64,000 nt of DNA from Pectobacterium carotovorum (GCF_900129615.1 NZ_FQWI01000001.1:310001-374000); one strand, 5' to 3'; shown: positions 37,610 through 48,147, counted from the stretch's first letter. Notes: generated by a model from the letters alone, not told the origin. A program made the numbers and translations.

Positions 37610-38977
37610 TTAGTGTTGCGGCTGACGTAATGTCGCAAAAACCGCAGCAATTTTATGTGAGTCTTTTTTTCCCGGTTCGCTTTCTACCCCGGAATTGAAA
37701 TCCAGTCCTGCGCAACCTTGCTGTGCCGCTAGTGCGCAGTTATCGCTATTCAGGCCACCGGCCAACAGCACGTTATCCAATGACTGATTCGCCAGCAGCG
37801 ACCAATTAAAGGTTTTACCGCTGCCGCCCTGACCGTTGTCAAACAGGTAACGATCGACGTGGGTGAGGCTGCGTTCTGGCAGCACATCCGCGATGCTCAG
37901 CGCTTTCCAAATCTGGCAGGTCGCTGGTAATTGCTGACGTAACCGGTCGATGGTCTGTTGATCTTCATCACCGTGCAGTTGAACGGCTGCTAACCCTAAC
38001 TGCGTTGTGATAGCAACGATGTGTTCGACGGGCGCATTGCGGAAAACACCGACATAGCGCAGTGGGGCGCCTGTCATCACGTCGGCGGCTTGTTTGGCGT
38101 CAACATAGCGTGGGGAACTGGCGACGAAGATTAACCCGCCGTAGAGCGCACCCGCTTGATAGGCTGCCTGTGCGTCTGCAGCGCGCGTCAGGCCGCAGAC
38201 TTTGTTCTCACCTAGAATAACGCGGCGTACTGCGTCGTTCAGATCCGGCTCGGACATCAGTGAGCTGCCGATCAGGAAGCCCTGAGCAAACGCGCTGAGT
38301 TCACGAATCTGCGCCTGGCAGTTGATACCGGATTCACTGATCACAGTGACGCCTGCGGGCAGACGCGGCGCAAGCATCCGGGTACGGTTGAGGTCAATGG
38401 ATAGATCGCGCAGGTCGCGGTTGTTGATCCCGACGACGCGCGCTTCGAGCTGAATGGCCCGCAGTAGCTCTTCTTCGTTACTGACTTCTGTTAACACGCC
38501 TAGCTTCAGGCTGTGCGCTACCTCGGCCAGTTGCTGATACTGCTCGTCGTCCAGCACGGACAACATCAGCAGAATGGCATCGGCCTGATAGTAGCGAGCC
38601 AGATAGATCTGGTAGGGCGAAATAATAAAGTCTTTGCACAACACCGGCTGATGTACTGCCGCGCTAACCTGTGGCAGGAAGGCAAAATCGCCCTGAAAAT
38701 ACTTCTCGTCGGTTAAAACGGAAATAGCAGACGCGTAACCTTTATAGACCTGAGCAATCGCTACCGGGTCGAAATCGTCGCGAATCAATCCCTTCGACGG
38801 TGAAGCCTTTTTGCATTCAAGAATAAAGGCGGGCTTATCTTGTTTCAGCGCCTGATAAAAGTCGCGCTGGCTGGGAACGATCTCATGCTGAAAAGAGGCC
38901 AGCGGCTGTGCTTTTTCTCGTTCTGCAACCCAGAGCGCTTTATCACGCACAATTTTATGTAATACGGTTTCCTGCAT
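37610..38977 (-). CDS. trpC: Bifunctional indole-3-glycerol-phosphate synthase / phosphoribosylanthranilate isomerase
   Basis: The fusion of 455 residues is the enteric trpC(F) type. The N-terminal TIM barrel (about 1-255) has [25 protein letters not shown] and VINNRDLR-like motifs of IGPS. The C-terminal barrel (about 256-455) has [11 protein letters not shown] and [15 protein letters not shown] of TrpF. The ATG at 38977 ([13 protein letters not shown]) is preferred to the frame opening at 39061, which overlaps trpD. The gap to trpD is 7 bases. Confidence 0.97.
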   Translation of the reverse strand: MQETVLHKIVRDKALWVAEREKAQPLASFQHEIVPSQRDFYQALKQDKPAFILECKKASPSKGLIRDDFDPVAIAQVYKGYASAISVLTDEKYFQGDFAFLPQVSAAVHQPVLCKDFIISPYQIYLARYYQADAILLMLSVLDDEQYQQLAEVAHSLKLGVLTEVSNEEELLRAIQLEARVVGINNRDLRDLSIDLNRTRMLAPRLPAGVTVISESGINCQAQIRELSAFAQGFLIGSSLMSEPDLNDAVRRVILGENKVCGLTRAADAQAAYQAGALYGGLIFVASSPRYVDAKQAADVMTGAPLRYVGVFRNAPVEHIVAITTQLGLAAVQLHGDEDQQTIDRLRQQLPATCQIWKALSIADVLPERSLTHVDRYLFDNGQGGSGKTFNWSLLANQSLDNVLLAGGLNSDNCALAAQQGCAGLDFNSGVESEPGKKDSHKIAAVFATLRQPQH

Positions 38978-38984
38978 GGTTCCA

Positions 38985-39983
38985 TTATCCTCTGGCGGAC
39001 AGGGCGATAACGCGCTGATAAGCCTGTCCACTATGAATGACTTCAAGCGCCTGTTGCGCATTCTGGCGCAGATCTTCCTGTCCGAATAATCTCAGAAGCA
39101 GCGCAACGTTGGCGGCAACCGCCGCGGCGTGCGCGCGTTCACCTTTACCTTGTAGCAGTGACGCGAGAATGTCACGATTTTCTTCTGGCGTACCGCCTTG
39201 TAATGCCGACAGCGGATACGCATCCAGCCCGAAATCGCGGTGCGTCAGTTCGTAGGTTTCGATCTCGCCATTGTTTAACTCGGCAACCTGCGTTGGCGCA
39301 TGAATCGCGACTTCATCCATCCCGCCGCCGTGTACGACCGCGGCACGCTGGTAGCCCAGCACCTTCAACGTTTCGGCGATAGGGCGAACTAATTCGGGGC
39401 TATACACGCCAATCAGCGCCAGCGGTGGGCGTGCCGGGTTAACCAACGGCCCCAGCACGTTGAAGACGGTGCGGGTTTTGAGCTGCTGACGAACCGGCAT
39501 GGCATGGCGGAATCCCAGGTGATATTGCGGGGCAAACAGGAAACACACGCCCAGATCGTCCAGCGCCTGACGGGAATCCTGCGCGCTCATATCCAGCTTA
39601 ATGCCGAAAGCGGAGAGCAAGTCGGAAGAACCGGAGCGGCTGGATACGCTGCGGTTGCCGTGCTTGGCGATTTTCAGGCCACAGCTGGCAGCAACGAAGG
39701 CACTGGCCGTCGAAATGTTGATGCTGTTGGTACCGTCACCGCCCGTACCGACGATATCGGCAAATAAATAGTCAGGGCGCGGGAACGGCTGCGCATCGGC
39801 CAGCAAGGCCGTGGCGGCACCGGCGATCTCATCGGGATGCTCGCCGCGCACTTTCATGCTAATCAGCGCCGCTGCCAATTGGCTGGCTTCCAGTTCACCG
39901 CGGATAATGGCACCAAACAGCGCCTGGCTTTCCTGACGGCTGATGCTTTCCGCACGGTATAATTTTTCCAGTATGTGTTGCAT
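38985..39983 (-). CDS. trpD: Anthranilate phosphoribosyltransferase
   Basis: The 332-residue enzyme begins [17 protein letters not shown]. The PRPP-binding [21 protein letters not shown] loop and [21 protein letters not shown] are present. In E. coli this is the C-terminal part of a TrpG-TrpD fusion; here it is a separate gene. The frame is open upstream to an ATG at 40052 that also has GAGGG in front, giving a 355-residue form with a low-complexity 23-residue Ser/Thr-rich extension; the 39983 start follows AGGA. Which is used cannot be settled from sequence. Confidence 0.93.
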   Translation of the reverse strand: MQHILEKLYRAESISRQESQALFGAIIRGELEASQLAAALISMKVRGEHPDEIAGAATALLADAQPFPRPDYLFADIVGTGGDGTNSINISTASAFVAASCGLKIAKHGNRSVSSRSGSSDLLSAFGIKLDMSAQDSRQALDDLGVCFLFAPQYHLGFRHAMPVRQQLKTRTVFNVLGPLVNPARPPLALIGVYSPELVRPIAETLKVLGYQRAAVVHGGGMDEVAIHAPTQVAELNNGEIETYELTHRDFGLDAYPLSALQGGTPEENRDILASLLQGKGERAHAAAVAANVALLLRLFGQEDLRQNAQQALEVIHSGQAYQRVIALSARG

Positions 39984-40066
39984 GGTCATGACATCCTGAG
40001 CAGTAGACGGTTCCCGGGTCTTAGAAGACTCTTGCGTAGAAGACAGTTGCATAATCGTATCCCTCG

Positions 40067-40645
40067 TTAAGCGAGCGCCCAGTCCAGCGTTTGTTCCAGC
40101 AGTCGAGCGCCGTGCGTGGTCAGAATCGACTCAGGATGGAATTGAAAACCACAGACGCGATCCGCATCGTTGCGCACGGCCATGACCATCGTGTTGAAGT
40201 GTGCGTTGACGGTCAGCGTCGACGGAATGTTGCTGCCGACCAGCGAGTGGTAGCGGGCAACGGGCAACGGATGCGGTAAACCGCTAAACATACCGCTGGC
40301 ATCGTGGTCGATGGCAGACGCTTTGCCGTGCAGGATTTCACCCGCCTGACCGACATGGCCGCCGTAGGCTTCCACGATGGCCTGATGGCCGAGGCAAATG
40401 CCGATAATCGGCAGCTGGCCGCGTAAACGTTGCAGCAGTTCAGGCATACAACCCGCTTCGGCTGGCGTACCGGGGCCTGGGGAGAGCATCAGGATCGGTT
40501 TTTCCATTTGCTGTAAGCGCGCGATGATGACGTCGGCAGGCAGATGGTTACGGTAAATCACGACCTGATGACCGCTGGCACGCAGTTGATCCACCAGGTT
40601 GTAGGTGAATGAATCGATATTATCGAGCAGCAGGATGTCAGCCAT
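40067..40645 (-). CDS. trpG: Anthranilate synthase component II (glutamine amidotransferase)
   Basis: The class I amidotransferase of 192 residues supplies ammonia to TrpE. The oxyanion [10 protein letters not shown] and the nucleophile Cys in [17 protein letters not shown] are visible, with the catalytic His and Glu in [13 protein letters not shown]. It overlaps the trpE stop by one base (TGATG). It is unfused to trpD, unlike in Escherichia. Confidence 0.96.
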   Translation of the reverse strand: MADILLLDNIDSFTYNLVDQLRASGHQVVIYRNHLPADVIIARLQQMEKPILMLSPGPGTPAEAGCMPELLQRLRGQLPIIGICLGHQAIVEAYGGHVGQAGEILHGKASAIDHDASGMFSGLPHPLPVARYHSLVGSNIPSTLTVNAHFNTMVMAVRNDADRVCGFQFHPESILTTHGARLLEQTLDWALA

Positions 40646-42207
40646 CAGAAAATCTCCTTTGCATGGTGCGCACTAGCAATGGCTCGCAGTACGGCTCGGG
40701 CTTTATTACGCGTTTCGTCGGCTTCGGCCTGAGGGTTAGAATCCAGAACCACGCCCGCACCGGCCTGAACGGTGGCAATACCGTCTTCGACATAGGCGGA
40801 ACGAATGACGATGCAGGTGTCCAGATCGCCGTGCGCGGTGAAGTAGCCGACGGCGCCGCCGTAGCTGCCGCGCCGGGTTTTCTCACTTTCGGCAATCAGC
40901 TGCATGGCCCGGACTTTCGGTGCGCCGCTCAGCGTGCCCATATTCATGCAGGCGCGGTAGGCGTGCAGCACATCTAAATCTTCACGCAATGTGCCCACCA
41001 CGCGGGAGACCAGATGCATCACAAAGGAATAGCGGTCAACTTTGGTTAGGTCAGCAACGTAACGGCTGCCAGGCTGACAGATGCGCGCCAGATCGTTACG
41101 GGCTAAATCTACCAGCATCAAATGCTCAGCCAGCTCTTTATGGTCGGTACGCATTTCTAGTTCAATGCGGCTATCGAGATCGCGATCCAGTGAACCATCG
41201 GCACGGCGACCGCGCGGGCGAGTACCGGCAATGGGATAGATTTCGATTTGGCGGCTGTCGGCATCGTATTTCAGCGAGCTTTCCGGCGAGGCACCGAACA
41301 GCGTGAAATCCTGATCCTGCATGTAAAACATGTAAGGGCTGGGATTGCTATCCTTCAGCGTTTGGTAGGCGGCCAGCGGTGAAGGACACGGCAGAGAGAA
41401 ACGACGCGACGGCACGACCTGGAAAATTTCACCGATGCGGATGGCTTCCTGCATCTGGCTGACGACTTCCCCGAAGGCTTCATCGCTCTGGTTGCAGCTC
41501 AGCGTCATGTCTTCGATGGATTGGCGCGGCAGCGCCGGCGCTGGCTGGGTGAGCTGAATTTGCAGTTGTTCCAGACGCTGTTGCAGACGCTGCTTTTCGC
41601 TCTGGCTCGGCGTAAACAGGCTGGCTTGCAGGGCGGTCACACGTTTTTGGTGGTCAAGCACCAGCAGCGTTTCTGCCAGATAGAAGCAAAAATCCGGGCA
41701 ACGCTGCTGCTGGCTCAGCGCGGGTAGTTCTTCAAACCCAGCGACCAAATCGTAGGCGAACAGGCCGCCGAGGAACATGGCTTCACGCTCGTCTGTCGGG
41801 CAGGTGACCAGCGTCAGAATCTGGCGTAAGGCATCAAACACGGACAGCGAGCGCAGGCGAGCATCTTCGTCCTGCATCGCATCTGCCAGCGGGAAGGTGA
41901 GTTCACGGCCATTTGGACGCGGCTGATTGGTAATTTCTACTGGCAGCGCGGCATCCAGAAGCGGCAGAAGGCTGGCGCCGTTTGCCGTGAGTGCCTGAAT
42001 GGAAACGTGCTGGCCTAGTGCGGTGATGCGCAGCGCGCTATCTACGATTAACAGGCTTTTCAGGTTTTCCTTGCTGTCGATTTCAGCCGACTCTAACAGC
42101 AACGTTGCAGGTCTGGCACCGCAGAGCTGATGGAAGATGGCGCTGGGGTCGTTACGATAAACGGCCTCGGTACGCAGCAGTTCCAGTTTAGGTTGTGTTG
42201 TTTGCAT
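40645..42207 (-). CDS. trpE: Anthranilate synthase component I
   Basis: The 520-residue enzyme makes anthranilate from chorismate. The tryptophan-binding [19 protein letters not shown] motif lies near residues 35-55, with the feedback Ser. The C-terminal chorismate-binding domain contains [19 protein letters not shown] and [29 protein letters not shown]. It is the first structural gene of the operon, 97 bases after the trpL stop codon. Confidence 0.97.
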   Translation of the reverse strand: MQTTQPKLELLRTEAVYRNDPSAIFHQLCGARPATLLLESAEIDSKENLKSLLIVDSALRITALGQHVSIQALTANGASLLPLLDAALPVEITNQPRPNGRELTFPLADAMQDEDARLRSLSVFDALRQILTLVTCPTDEREAMFLGGLFAYDLVAGFEELPALSQQQRCPDFCFYLAETLLVLDHQKRVTALQASLFTPSQSEKQRLQQRLEQLQIQLTQPAPALPRQSIEDMTLSCNQSDEAFGEVVSQMQEAIRIGEIFQVVPSRRFSLPCPSPLAAYQTLKDSNPSPYMFYMQDQDFTLFGASPESSLKYDADSRQIEIYPIAGTRPRGRRADGSLDRDLDSRIELEMRTDHKELAEHLMLVDLARNDLARICQPGSRYVADLTKVDRYSFVMHLVSRVVGTLREDLDVLHAYRACMNMGTLSGAPKVRAMQLIAESEKTRRGSYGGAVGYFTAHGDLDTCIVIRSAYVEDGIATVQAGAGVVLDSNPQAEADETRNKARAVLRAIASAHHAKEIF

Positions 42208-42235
42208 TCTTACTACCCGTTTAATGTTGTGCCCA

Positions 42236-42266
42236 TCAAATAAAAAGCCCGCTTAATTAAGCGGGC
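42236..42266 (-). terminator. trp attenuator terminator
   Basis: Perfect stem GCCCGCTTAA with TTAAGCGGGC (42247-42266) is followed on the minus strand by T5 ATTT. It lies between trpL and trpE and is the 3:4 hairpin of transcription attenuation. Confidence 0.92.
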
Positions 42267-42304
42267 CTGGGAATATCTGCATGTGTGATAACAGCAATGC
42301 GTGA

Positions 42305-42367
42305 TTAGTCCACCCGCGAGAGGGAAGAGCGCCACCAACCATGCTTCATCATTTTCTGCGTTGCCAT
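42305..42367 (-). CDS. trpL: trp operon leader peptide
   Basis: A 20-residue peptide, starting MATQKMMKHGWWRSS, carries tandem tryptophan codons at positions 11-12. Ribosome stalling there under Trp starvation prevents the 42247-42266 terminator from forming. It lies just downstream of the TrpR-controlled promoter. GAG upstream acts as a weak ribosome site. It is slightly longer than the 14-residue E. coli leader. Confidence 0.92.
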   Translation of the reverse strand: MATQKMMKHGWWRSSLSRVD

Positions 42368-42419
42368 TATCATCATCTCACTGTTTGTATACTGGTTACT
42401 GTCCGCTTACTGCGCTTGC

Positions 42420-42453
42420 GTACTAGTTAACGGGTTCGGCGATGAAATGTCAA
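42420..42453 (-). promoter_or_regulatory. trp promoter with TrpR operator
   Basis: On the minus strand TTGACA (42448-42453), a 17-base spacer and TTAACT (42425-42430). The operator CGAACCCGTTAACTAGTAC (42420-42438) overlaps the -10 and is nearly identical to the E. coli trp operator, with the central CTAG/TTAA symmetry partly lost on one side (CCCG for CTAG). Confidence 0.9.
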
Positions 42454-42551
42454 CACCTTCAATATGATTATTTTATTACTCGGAAAAACGGTGGGCATTA
42501 CCATTTGCTTCCTATTAATGGCATCATGCGGCCTTCGCATTATTCTTGTTA

Positions 42552-43436
42552 ATGGATAGGCTTGTGCCAGAAGATTCTCAACCGATATCGTCATTTCCAC
42601 TTTATGATTTGCATAGCCATACCACGGCATCTGATGGCCTTTTAACGCCGACGGCGCTGGTCAGTCGGGCGGTAGACATGCGGGTGAGCGTGCTGGCGAT
42701 TACCGATCACGACACGACGGCTGGGCTTGACGAAGCGCAGAATGCGATTGCACAGCAGGGGTTGCCGCTGAGATTGATTCCCGGCGTGGAGATCTCCACG
42801 CTGTGGGAAAACCATGAGATCCATATTGTCGGGTTGGGGATGGATAGTGCACACCCAGCGTTAACGGGGTTGCTGCAACAGCAGGCGGCGTGTCGGCAGA
42901 ATCGGGCGGAACAGATCGCTGCCCGGCTGGAAAAAAACCGCATTCCCGATGCGCTGGCTGGCGCACAGCGTCTGGCGACCGGAGGGCAGATTACGCGGGC
43001 GCATTTTGCGCGTTATCTGATCGAACTGGGCATCGCGACGAATATGAATCAGGTGTTCAAGAAATATCTGGCGAAAGGCAAAATCGGTTACGTGCCACCG
43101 CAGTGGTGCACTATCCCGCAAGCGATCGAGGCGATTCATCAATCTGGTGGTGTGTCGGTGTTGGCGCATCCGGGGCGCTACGATTTGACGGCCAAATGGC
43201 TAAAGCGCCTGTTAGCGACGTTTGCAGAAAGCGGCGGGATCGCAATGGAAGTGGCGCAATGCCAACAGGCCCCGGATGAACGTACGCAGTTGGGGCGCTA
43301 TGCGCGTGACTTCAACCTGATGGCGTCGCAAGGATCGGATTTCCACCTGCCGTGCGCCTGGATTGAGCTGGGCCGCAAGCTGTGGCTGCCTGCCGATGTC
43401 GAGCCAGTCTGGCACCATCCCGTGTTGGTCGACTAG
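42552..43436 (+). CDS. rnm: PHP-domain 5'-3' exoribonuclease (RNase AM, YciV)
   Basis: The protein has about 294 residues. The PHP metal-binding motifs are DLHSHTTASDG near residue 20, LAITDHDTT, and PGVEISTLWENHEIHIVG, ending with ASQGSDFH. E. coli YciV acts on 3',5'-bisphosphates and trims the 5' end of 23S and other rRNAs. Start choice is unclear: ATG 42552 has no good ribosome site, and GTG 42564 would also fit. It is divergent from the trp operon, which explains the old name trpH. Confidence 0.9.
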   Translation: MDRLVPEDSQPISSFPLYDLHSHTTASDGLLTPTALVSRAVDMRVSVLAITDHDTTAGLDEAQNAIAQQGLPLRLIPGVEISTLWENHEIHIVGLGMDSAHPALTGLLQQQAACRQNRAEQIAARLEKNRIPDALAGAQRLATGGQITRAHFARYLIELGIATNMNQVFKKYLAKGKIGYVPPQWCTIPQAIEAIHQSGGVSVLAHPGRYDLTAKWLKRLLATFAESGGIAMEVAQCQQAPDERTQLGRYARDFNLMASQGSDFHLPCAWIELGRKLWLPADVEPVWHHPVLVD

Positions 43437-43578
43437 CGGTACATCATTGCGTAATGGCATCGCTATCTCATGAAATAACAATCTTTTACCATCAACACGT
43501 TCTATAATAACCCTATTGCACGATGACGCGGGTTGGAATGCACAACGCCGCGAAATGTCAGACGTATGAGGTAGGGTC

Positions 43579-44199
43579 ATGAGCCAGTTTTTCTATATTC
43601 ACCCACAGAATCCGCAGCCGCGATTGATCAATCAATCGGTGGAATTTTTGCATAAAGGTGGGGTGATTGTTTATCCAACGGATTCCGGTTACGCATTGGG
43701 CTGCATGTTGGGCGAAAAGAACGCGCTGGAACGCATCTGCCGGATACGCGATCTGGGTAGCGATCATAACTTCACGCTGATGTGTCGCGATCTGTCAGAA
43801 CTGTCGACGTATGCCCATGTTGATAACTCGGCTTTTCGATTGATTAAAAATAATACGCCCGGTAATTACACGTTTATTCTGAAAGCGACGAAAGAGGTTC
43901 CTCGCCGCTTAATGAATGAAAAGCGTAAAACTATCGGCCTGCGCGTGCCGTCCAATCCTATCGCACTGGAGTTGCTGGCTGCGCTGAATGAACCGTTGAT
44001 GTCGACAACGCTGATGTTGCCGGGAAATGATTTCGCCGAATCCGATCCAGAAGAAATTCAGGAAAGATTGGGAAAACAGGTGGACTTGATTATTCATGGT
44101 GGTTCTCTGGGTCAACAGCCGACGACGGTTATCGACTTGACCGAGTCCGTGCCGCGCGTCGCCCGTGAAGGCACCGGTGATGTCACGCCGTTCCTATAA
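43579..44199 (+). CDS. yciO: YciO, Sua5/YrdC-family protein
   Basis: A 206-residue protein with the YrdC fold: IYPTDSGYALGCMLGEKNALERICRIR at residues 31-57, then NFTLMCRDLSELSTYA, and PGNYTFILKATKEVPRRLM. It is related to the tRNA threonylcarbamoyl-AMP synthase YrdC/TsaC, but YciO itself has weak or unclear activity. GAGGTAGGG precedes the ATG. In E. coli yciQ separates it from rluB; here rluB follows directly. Confidence 0.94.
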   Translation: MSQFFYIHPQNPQPRLINQSVEFLHKGGVIVYPTDSGYALGCMLGEKNALERICRIRDLGSDHNFTLMCRDLSELSTYAHVDNSAFRLIKNNTPGNYTFILKATKEVPRRLMNEKRKTIGLRVPSNPIALELLAALNEPLMSTTLMLPGNDFAESDPEEIQERLGKQVDLIIHGGSLGQQPTTVIDLTESVPRVAREGTGDVTPFL

Positions 44200-44377
44200 G
44201 CGCTACGACAGGCTGTAACAATGGGAATACAAATGGCGCGAAGATCGGTATAATCGCGCCAGCATTGAATACGATGAACGATTTTTACGTACACATTATT
44301 TTTACGTAACTTGTTGAATTTTATCAGCAGTTATGACTCCCCCCGACGCCTGGGAAGGCGACACTAGAGGTTGCTCA

Positions 44378-45262
44378 ATGAGCGAAAAGTTACAAAAAGT
44401 TCTGGCGCGCGCCGGACATGGCTCACGCCGCGAAATTGAAGTTATCATTCAGGCTGGACGCGTCAGCGTTGACGGTAAGATTGCCACTCTGGGCGATCGC
44501 GTTGAAGTGACGAAAGCCACCAAAATCCGTATTGATGGCCATGTGGTTACCGTTAAGGAAACCGAAGAGTCTGTGTGCCGCGTACTGATGTACTACAAAC
44601 CGGAAGGTGAACTGTGCACGCGTAACGATCCTGATGGTCGCCCGACGGTATTTGACCGTCTGCCCAAAATTCAGGGTTCTCGCTGGGTTGCGGTAGGGCG
44701 TCTGGACGTAAACACATCTGGCCTGCTGCTGTTCACGACCGACGGTGAGTTAGCGAACCGCCTGATGCACCCAAGTCGTGAGGTTGAGCGCGAATACGCC
44801 GTGCGTGTCTTCGGGGAAGTTGACGACGAAAAGATCAAACAGCTGAGCAAGGGCGTACAGTTGGAAGACGGTCCGGCATCGTTCCGCACTATCCGCTATC
44901 AGGGCGGCGAAGGTCTGAACCAGTGGTATAACGTGACGCTGACCGAAGGGCGAAACCGTGAAGTTCGCCGTCTGTGGGAAGCGGTTGGCGTGCAGGTTAG
45001 CCGCCTGATTCGTGTACGCTACGGCGACATCACGCTGCCGAAAGGCATTCCACGCGGTGGCTGGACAGAAATGCCGCTGGAACAGCTGAACTATCTACGT
45101 GAATTAGTGCAGCTTCCGGCAGAAACGGTATCGAAACTGCCGGTTGAGCGCGAGCGCCGCCGGGTGAAGGCGAATCAGATCCGTCGTGCGGTAAAACGTC
45201 ACAGCCAGATCAACAGTGCTCCGGCACGCCGCACTTCGCCAAAACCTAAGCGCAACGGGTAA
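44378..45262 (+). CDS. rluB: 23S rRNA pseudouridine(2605) synthase RluB
   Basis: The 294-residue protein has an N-terminal S4 RNA-binding domain ([19 protein letters not shown]…[16 protein letters not shown]) and the RsuA-type catalytic domain with the active Asp in [17 protein letters not shown]. It ends with a basic tail. AGAGG at 44366-44370 places the start at 44378 rather than 44333. A strong terminator follows. Confidence 0.96.
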   Translation: MSEKLQKVLARAGHGSRREIEVIIQAGRVSVDGKIATLGDRVEVTKATKIRIDGHVVTVKETEESVCRVLMYYKPEGELCTRNDPDGRPTVFDRLPKIQGSRWVAVGRLDVNTSGLLLFTTDGELANRLMHPSREVEREYAVRVFGEVDDEKIKQLSKGVQLEDGPASFRTIRYQGGEGLNQWYNVTLTEGRNREVRRLWEAVGVQVSRLIRVRYGDITLPKGIPRGGWTEMPLEQLNYLRELVQLPAETVSKLPVERERRRVKANQIRRAVKRHSQINSAPARRTSPKPKRNG

Positions 45263-45282
45263 TACCGTTATCCTTACGCTTT

Positions 45283-45308
45283 ACGGGCAGCTTTCGCTGC
45301 CCGTTTTC
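45283..45308 (+). terminator. Terminator of rluB
   Basis: Perfect stem ACGGGCAGC (45283-45291), TTTC loop, GCTGCCCGT (45296-45304), then TTTCATTTC. It separates convergent rluB and btuR. Confidence 0.88.
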
Positions 45309-45343
45309 ATTTCGCTTTGCTTATCAGCAATAAAAACTAACGA

Positions 45344-45934
45344 CTACCAGTCAATACCTTGCTGTGCTTGAATCCCGCTATCAAACGCGTGTTTTACCGG
45401 ACGCATTTCCGTCACGGTATCCGCCATTTCCAGCAAGTCACGATGGCAACCTCGTCCGGTAATAATGACCGTCTGCCCGGCAGGCCGTTGCTTTAAGGCA
45501 GTGACAACGTCACTTAAATCCAAGTAATCATAGCTAATCATATACGTCAGTTCGTCCAATACGACGAGGTCGAGCTGTGGATCGGCCAGCATGCGTTTGC
45601 CATGCTGCCAGACGTGTTGTGCCGCTTCGGTATCTGTCTGGCGATTCTGCGTATCCCAGGTAAAGCCTGTCGCCATTACCTGAAATTCCACGCCATGCTG
45701 TTGCAGCAGATTCTTCTCGCCGTTTGGCCATTCGCCTTTAATAAACTGGATCACGCCTGCCTGCAATCCGTGGCCTATCGCTCGCGTGACGGTGCCAAAA
45801 GCCGCCGTGGTTTTTCCTTTCCCGTTACCAGTGAAGACGATCAGGATACCGCGCGTTTCATTTGCGGCGGCAATACGGGCATCGACCTTTTCTTTCAGGC
45901 GCTGTTGGCGTTGCTGGTGGCGTTCATCGCTCAT
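45344..45934 (-). CDS. btuR: Cob(I)yrinic acid a,c-diamide adenosyltransferase
   Basis: The 196-residue CobA-type enzyme transfers adenosyl from ATP to cobalamin. An unusual P-loop IVFTGNGKGKTTAAFGTVTRAIGHG lies at about residues 32-56; VLDELTYMISYDYL is the Walker B region. It follows yciK by 18 bases on the same strand, the usual enteric pair. Confidence 0.96.
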   Translation of the reverse strand: MSDERHQQRQQRLKEKVDARIAAANETRGILIVFTGNGKGKTTAAFGTVTRAIGHGLQAGVIQFIKGEWPNGEKNLLQQHGVEFQVMATGFTWDTQNRQTDTEAAQHVWQHGKRMLADPQLDLVVLDELTYMISYDYLDLSDVVTALKQRPAGQTVIITGRGCHRDLLEMADTVTEMRPVKHAFDSGIQAQQGIDW

Positions 45935-45952
45935 TGTGCGTGCTCTTCTCTA

Positions 45953-46714
45953 TTATTCTGCTGGACCGGCTTTTCTGCCCGGCTGTGCATCAAAACTCAT
46001 CCCCGTCTTGCGGCGGCTGTCATCGCCCATCAGATAGAGATACAGCGGCATAATATCTGCCGGCGTTTTCAGTCTCATCGGATCTTCGTTAGGGAAGGCT
46101 GACGCACGCATTCCTGTACGCGTTCCGCCGGGGTTAATACAGTTCACCCGCAGATTTTGTGAACGATACTCTTCGGCCAGCACTTGCATCAGGCCTTCTG
46201 TCGCAAACTTGGAGACGGAATAGGCTCCCCAGCCGGCGCGACCTTCGCGACCCACGCTGGAACTGGTGAAAACCAGAGAAGAGCAAGGTGATTTCAATAA
46301 CAGCGGCAGCAGCGCCTGCGTCAGCATAAAGGTCGCATTGACGTTGACCTGCATAACCTGATGCCAGATCTCTGGCGTTTGCTGCACGATAGGGGTGATT
46401 TCCCCGAGCAACCCGGCGTTGTGGAGAACGCCATCCAGGTGTGGCACAACCTGCGCCAGTTCGTCAGCCAGTTGAAAGCACTGCGCGGAGGATAAGGCCA
46501 GCATATCGCAGACCACAACGTGCGCAGGCGTACCATGTTCCTGCTCGATCTGCTGTTTAACCGACTGAAGTTTACTTTCTGTCCGTCCTAATAAAATAAC
46601 GTGTGCGCCGTAGCGAGCGTAGGTCAGCGCGGCTTCCCGGCCAATGCCGTCGCCAGCACCGGTGACCAGAATGATACGGTTTTGCAGTAAATCGATTTTA
46701 GGCTGGTAATGCAC
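45953..46714 (-). CDS. yciK: SDR-family oxidoreductase YciK
   Basis: The 253-residue short-chain dehydrogenase has the nucleotide motif VTGAGDGIGREAALTYARYG, LHNAGLLG, catalytic Ser in SLVFTSSSVGR and the YSVSK of Tyr-x-x-x-Lys. The C-terminus DDSRRKTGMSFDAQPGRKAG is conserved in YciK. Translation starts with GTG, with AAGAGG upstream. The substrate is not known. It is cotranscribed with btuR. Confidence 0.94.
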   Translation of the reverse strand: MHYQPKIDLLQNRIILVTGAGDGIGREAALTYARYGAHVILLGRTESKLQSVKQQIEQEHGTPAHVVVCDMLALSSAQCFQLADELAQVVPHLDGVLHNAGLLGEITPIVQQTPEIWHQVMQVNVNATFMLTQALLPLLLKSPCSSLVFTSSSVGREGRAGWGAYSVSKFATEGLMQVLAEEYRSQNLRVNCINPGGTRTGMRASAFPNEDPMRLKTPADIMPLYLYLMGDDSRRKTGMSFDAQPGRKAGPAE

Positions 46715-47072
46715 AATGAATTCCTCTTACCGTGGCGCAAAACAGCCACGTTTCAGATATATAGACCTGCCATCGCGTATACGGCATGGCGAGATGCGTC
46801 GGTCGTGCCACTCGGAACGTCAGATAACGGTGCATCCGGGCAGGGTGAATGGGGGTGTTATGCCTCAAATATCGACTGTTTTCAATGAGACTGCCTCTAT
46901 TTATCCCCGTGCTGTTGTAAAAAGCAGCAGTAGGCGTAAAAACCACAGGAATAACATCGCCATATTGCGTGCCATCAGTTAGGTTATAGGAAGGGAATGG
47001 CGCACGACGTCAACGCCATGGTTGGTGAATAAACCAACATTAATTAATACGCAGTCAATGAGGACGGTGTTT
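46715..47072. other. yciK-sohB intergenic region
   Basis: Non-coding stretch of 358 bases between divergent yciK and sohB. I see no RNA gene or strong hairpin. The two promoters must lie here. Confidence 0.4.
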
Positions 47073-48119
47073 GTGGAATTACTTTCTCTGTACGGTTTAT
47101 TCCTGGCTAAGGTACTCACCATCGTGGTGGCTATTGGTGCGTTAGTCGTTTTGGCATTCGGGATGACGCAGCGTAAGCGTCCACATAAAGGTGAGTTGCA
47201 GGTCACGAATCTGGGTGAACAATATCAGGAAATGCAGCGCGAAATGCAGACTGCCTGTATGAGCGACACCGAGCGTAAGCTGTTATCCAAACAAGAAAAG
47301 AAGAAAGAAAAAGAAACCGCGAAGCAAGATAAACAGCGTGCCAAGCGCGGCGAAGAGAAAAGTGTCAAACCGTGCCTGTACGTACTCGATTTCAACGGCA
47401 GTATGGATGCGGGCGAAGTCAGTTCGCTGCGTGAAGAGATCTCCGCCGTACTCGCCGTAGCGAAACCGAAAGATGAAGTATTGCTGCGTCTGGAAAGCCC
47501 CGGCGGTGTGGTTCACGGCTATGGATTGGCGGCTTCGCAGTTACAGCGTCTACGTCAGGGCGGCGTGCGGTTGACTGTCTCGGTGGATAAAGTGGCTGCC
47601 AGCGGCGGATATATGATGGCCTGCGTGGCTGACCGCATCGTAGCGGCACCGTTTGCGATTGTAGGGTCTATTGGCGTCGTGGCACAAATTCCCAATTTCC
47701 ACCGTTTGCTGAAAAACAAAGACATTGATGTTGAGCTGCACACCGCGGGTGAATTCAAGCGTACGTTGACGCTGTTTGGTGAGAACACTGAACAAGGCCG
47801 TGAGAAATTCCGCGAAGATCTGAATGTCACCCACACGCTGTTTAAGGATTTTGTGCAGCAGATGCGCCCCTCTCTGGATATTGATTCGGTGGCGACGGGA
47901 GAGCACTGGTTTGGCACTCAGGCGAAAGATCTGGGGTTGGTTGATGCTATCGGCACCAGTGACGATCTGCTGATTGCGGAAATGGCCAGCCATGAGGTAT
48001 TAAGCGTTCGCTATACACGACGTAAACGCCTGCTGGATCGTCTGACGGGCAGCGCAGGTGATACCGCCGAACGACTGATGCTGCGCTGGTGGCAACGCGG
48101 TTCCAAGCCCCTGCTGTAA
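47073..48119 (+). CDS. sohB: Inner-membrane peptidase SohB (S49 family)
   Basis: This 348-residue protein is one-domain relative of SppA. An N-terminal membrane helix (LYGLFLAKVLTIVVAIGALVVLAFGM) is followed by a very basic Lys-rich linker, then the S49 domain with LRLESPGGVVHGYGLAASQL, catalytic Ser in VDKVAASGGYMMACVADR and catalytic Lys in EFKRTLTLFGENTE. The GTG at 47073 has AGGA eight bases before it and matches the E. coli start; the longer frame to 47022 is less likely. Confidence 0.95.
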   Translation: MELLSLYGLFLAKVLTIVVAIGALVVLAFGMTQRKRPHKGELQVTNLGEQYQEMQREMQTACMSDTERKLLSKQEKKKEKETAKQDKQRAKRGEEKSVKPCLYVLDFNGSMDAGEVSSLREEISAVLAVAKPKDEVLLRLESPGGVVHGYGLAASQLQRLRQGGVRLTVSVDKVAASGGYMMACVADRIVAAPFAIVGSIGVVAQIPNFHRLLKNKDIDVELHTAGEFKRTLTLFGENTEQGREKFREDLNVTHTLFKDFVQQMRPSLDIDSVATGEHWFGTQAKDLGLVDAIGTSDDLLIAEMASHEVLSVRYTRRKRLLDRLTGSAGDTAERLMLRWWQRGSKPLL

Positions 48120-48147
48120 TCGATGCAATATTAAGCCGTACGTAATC

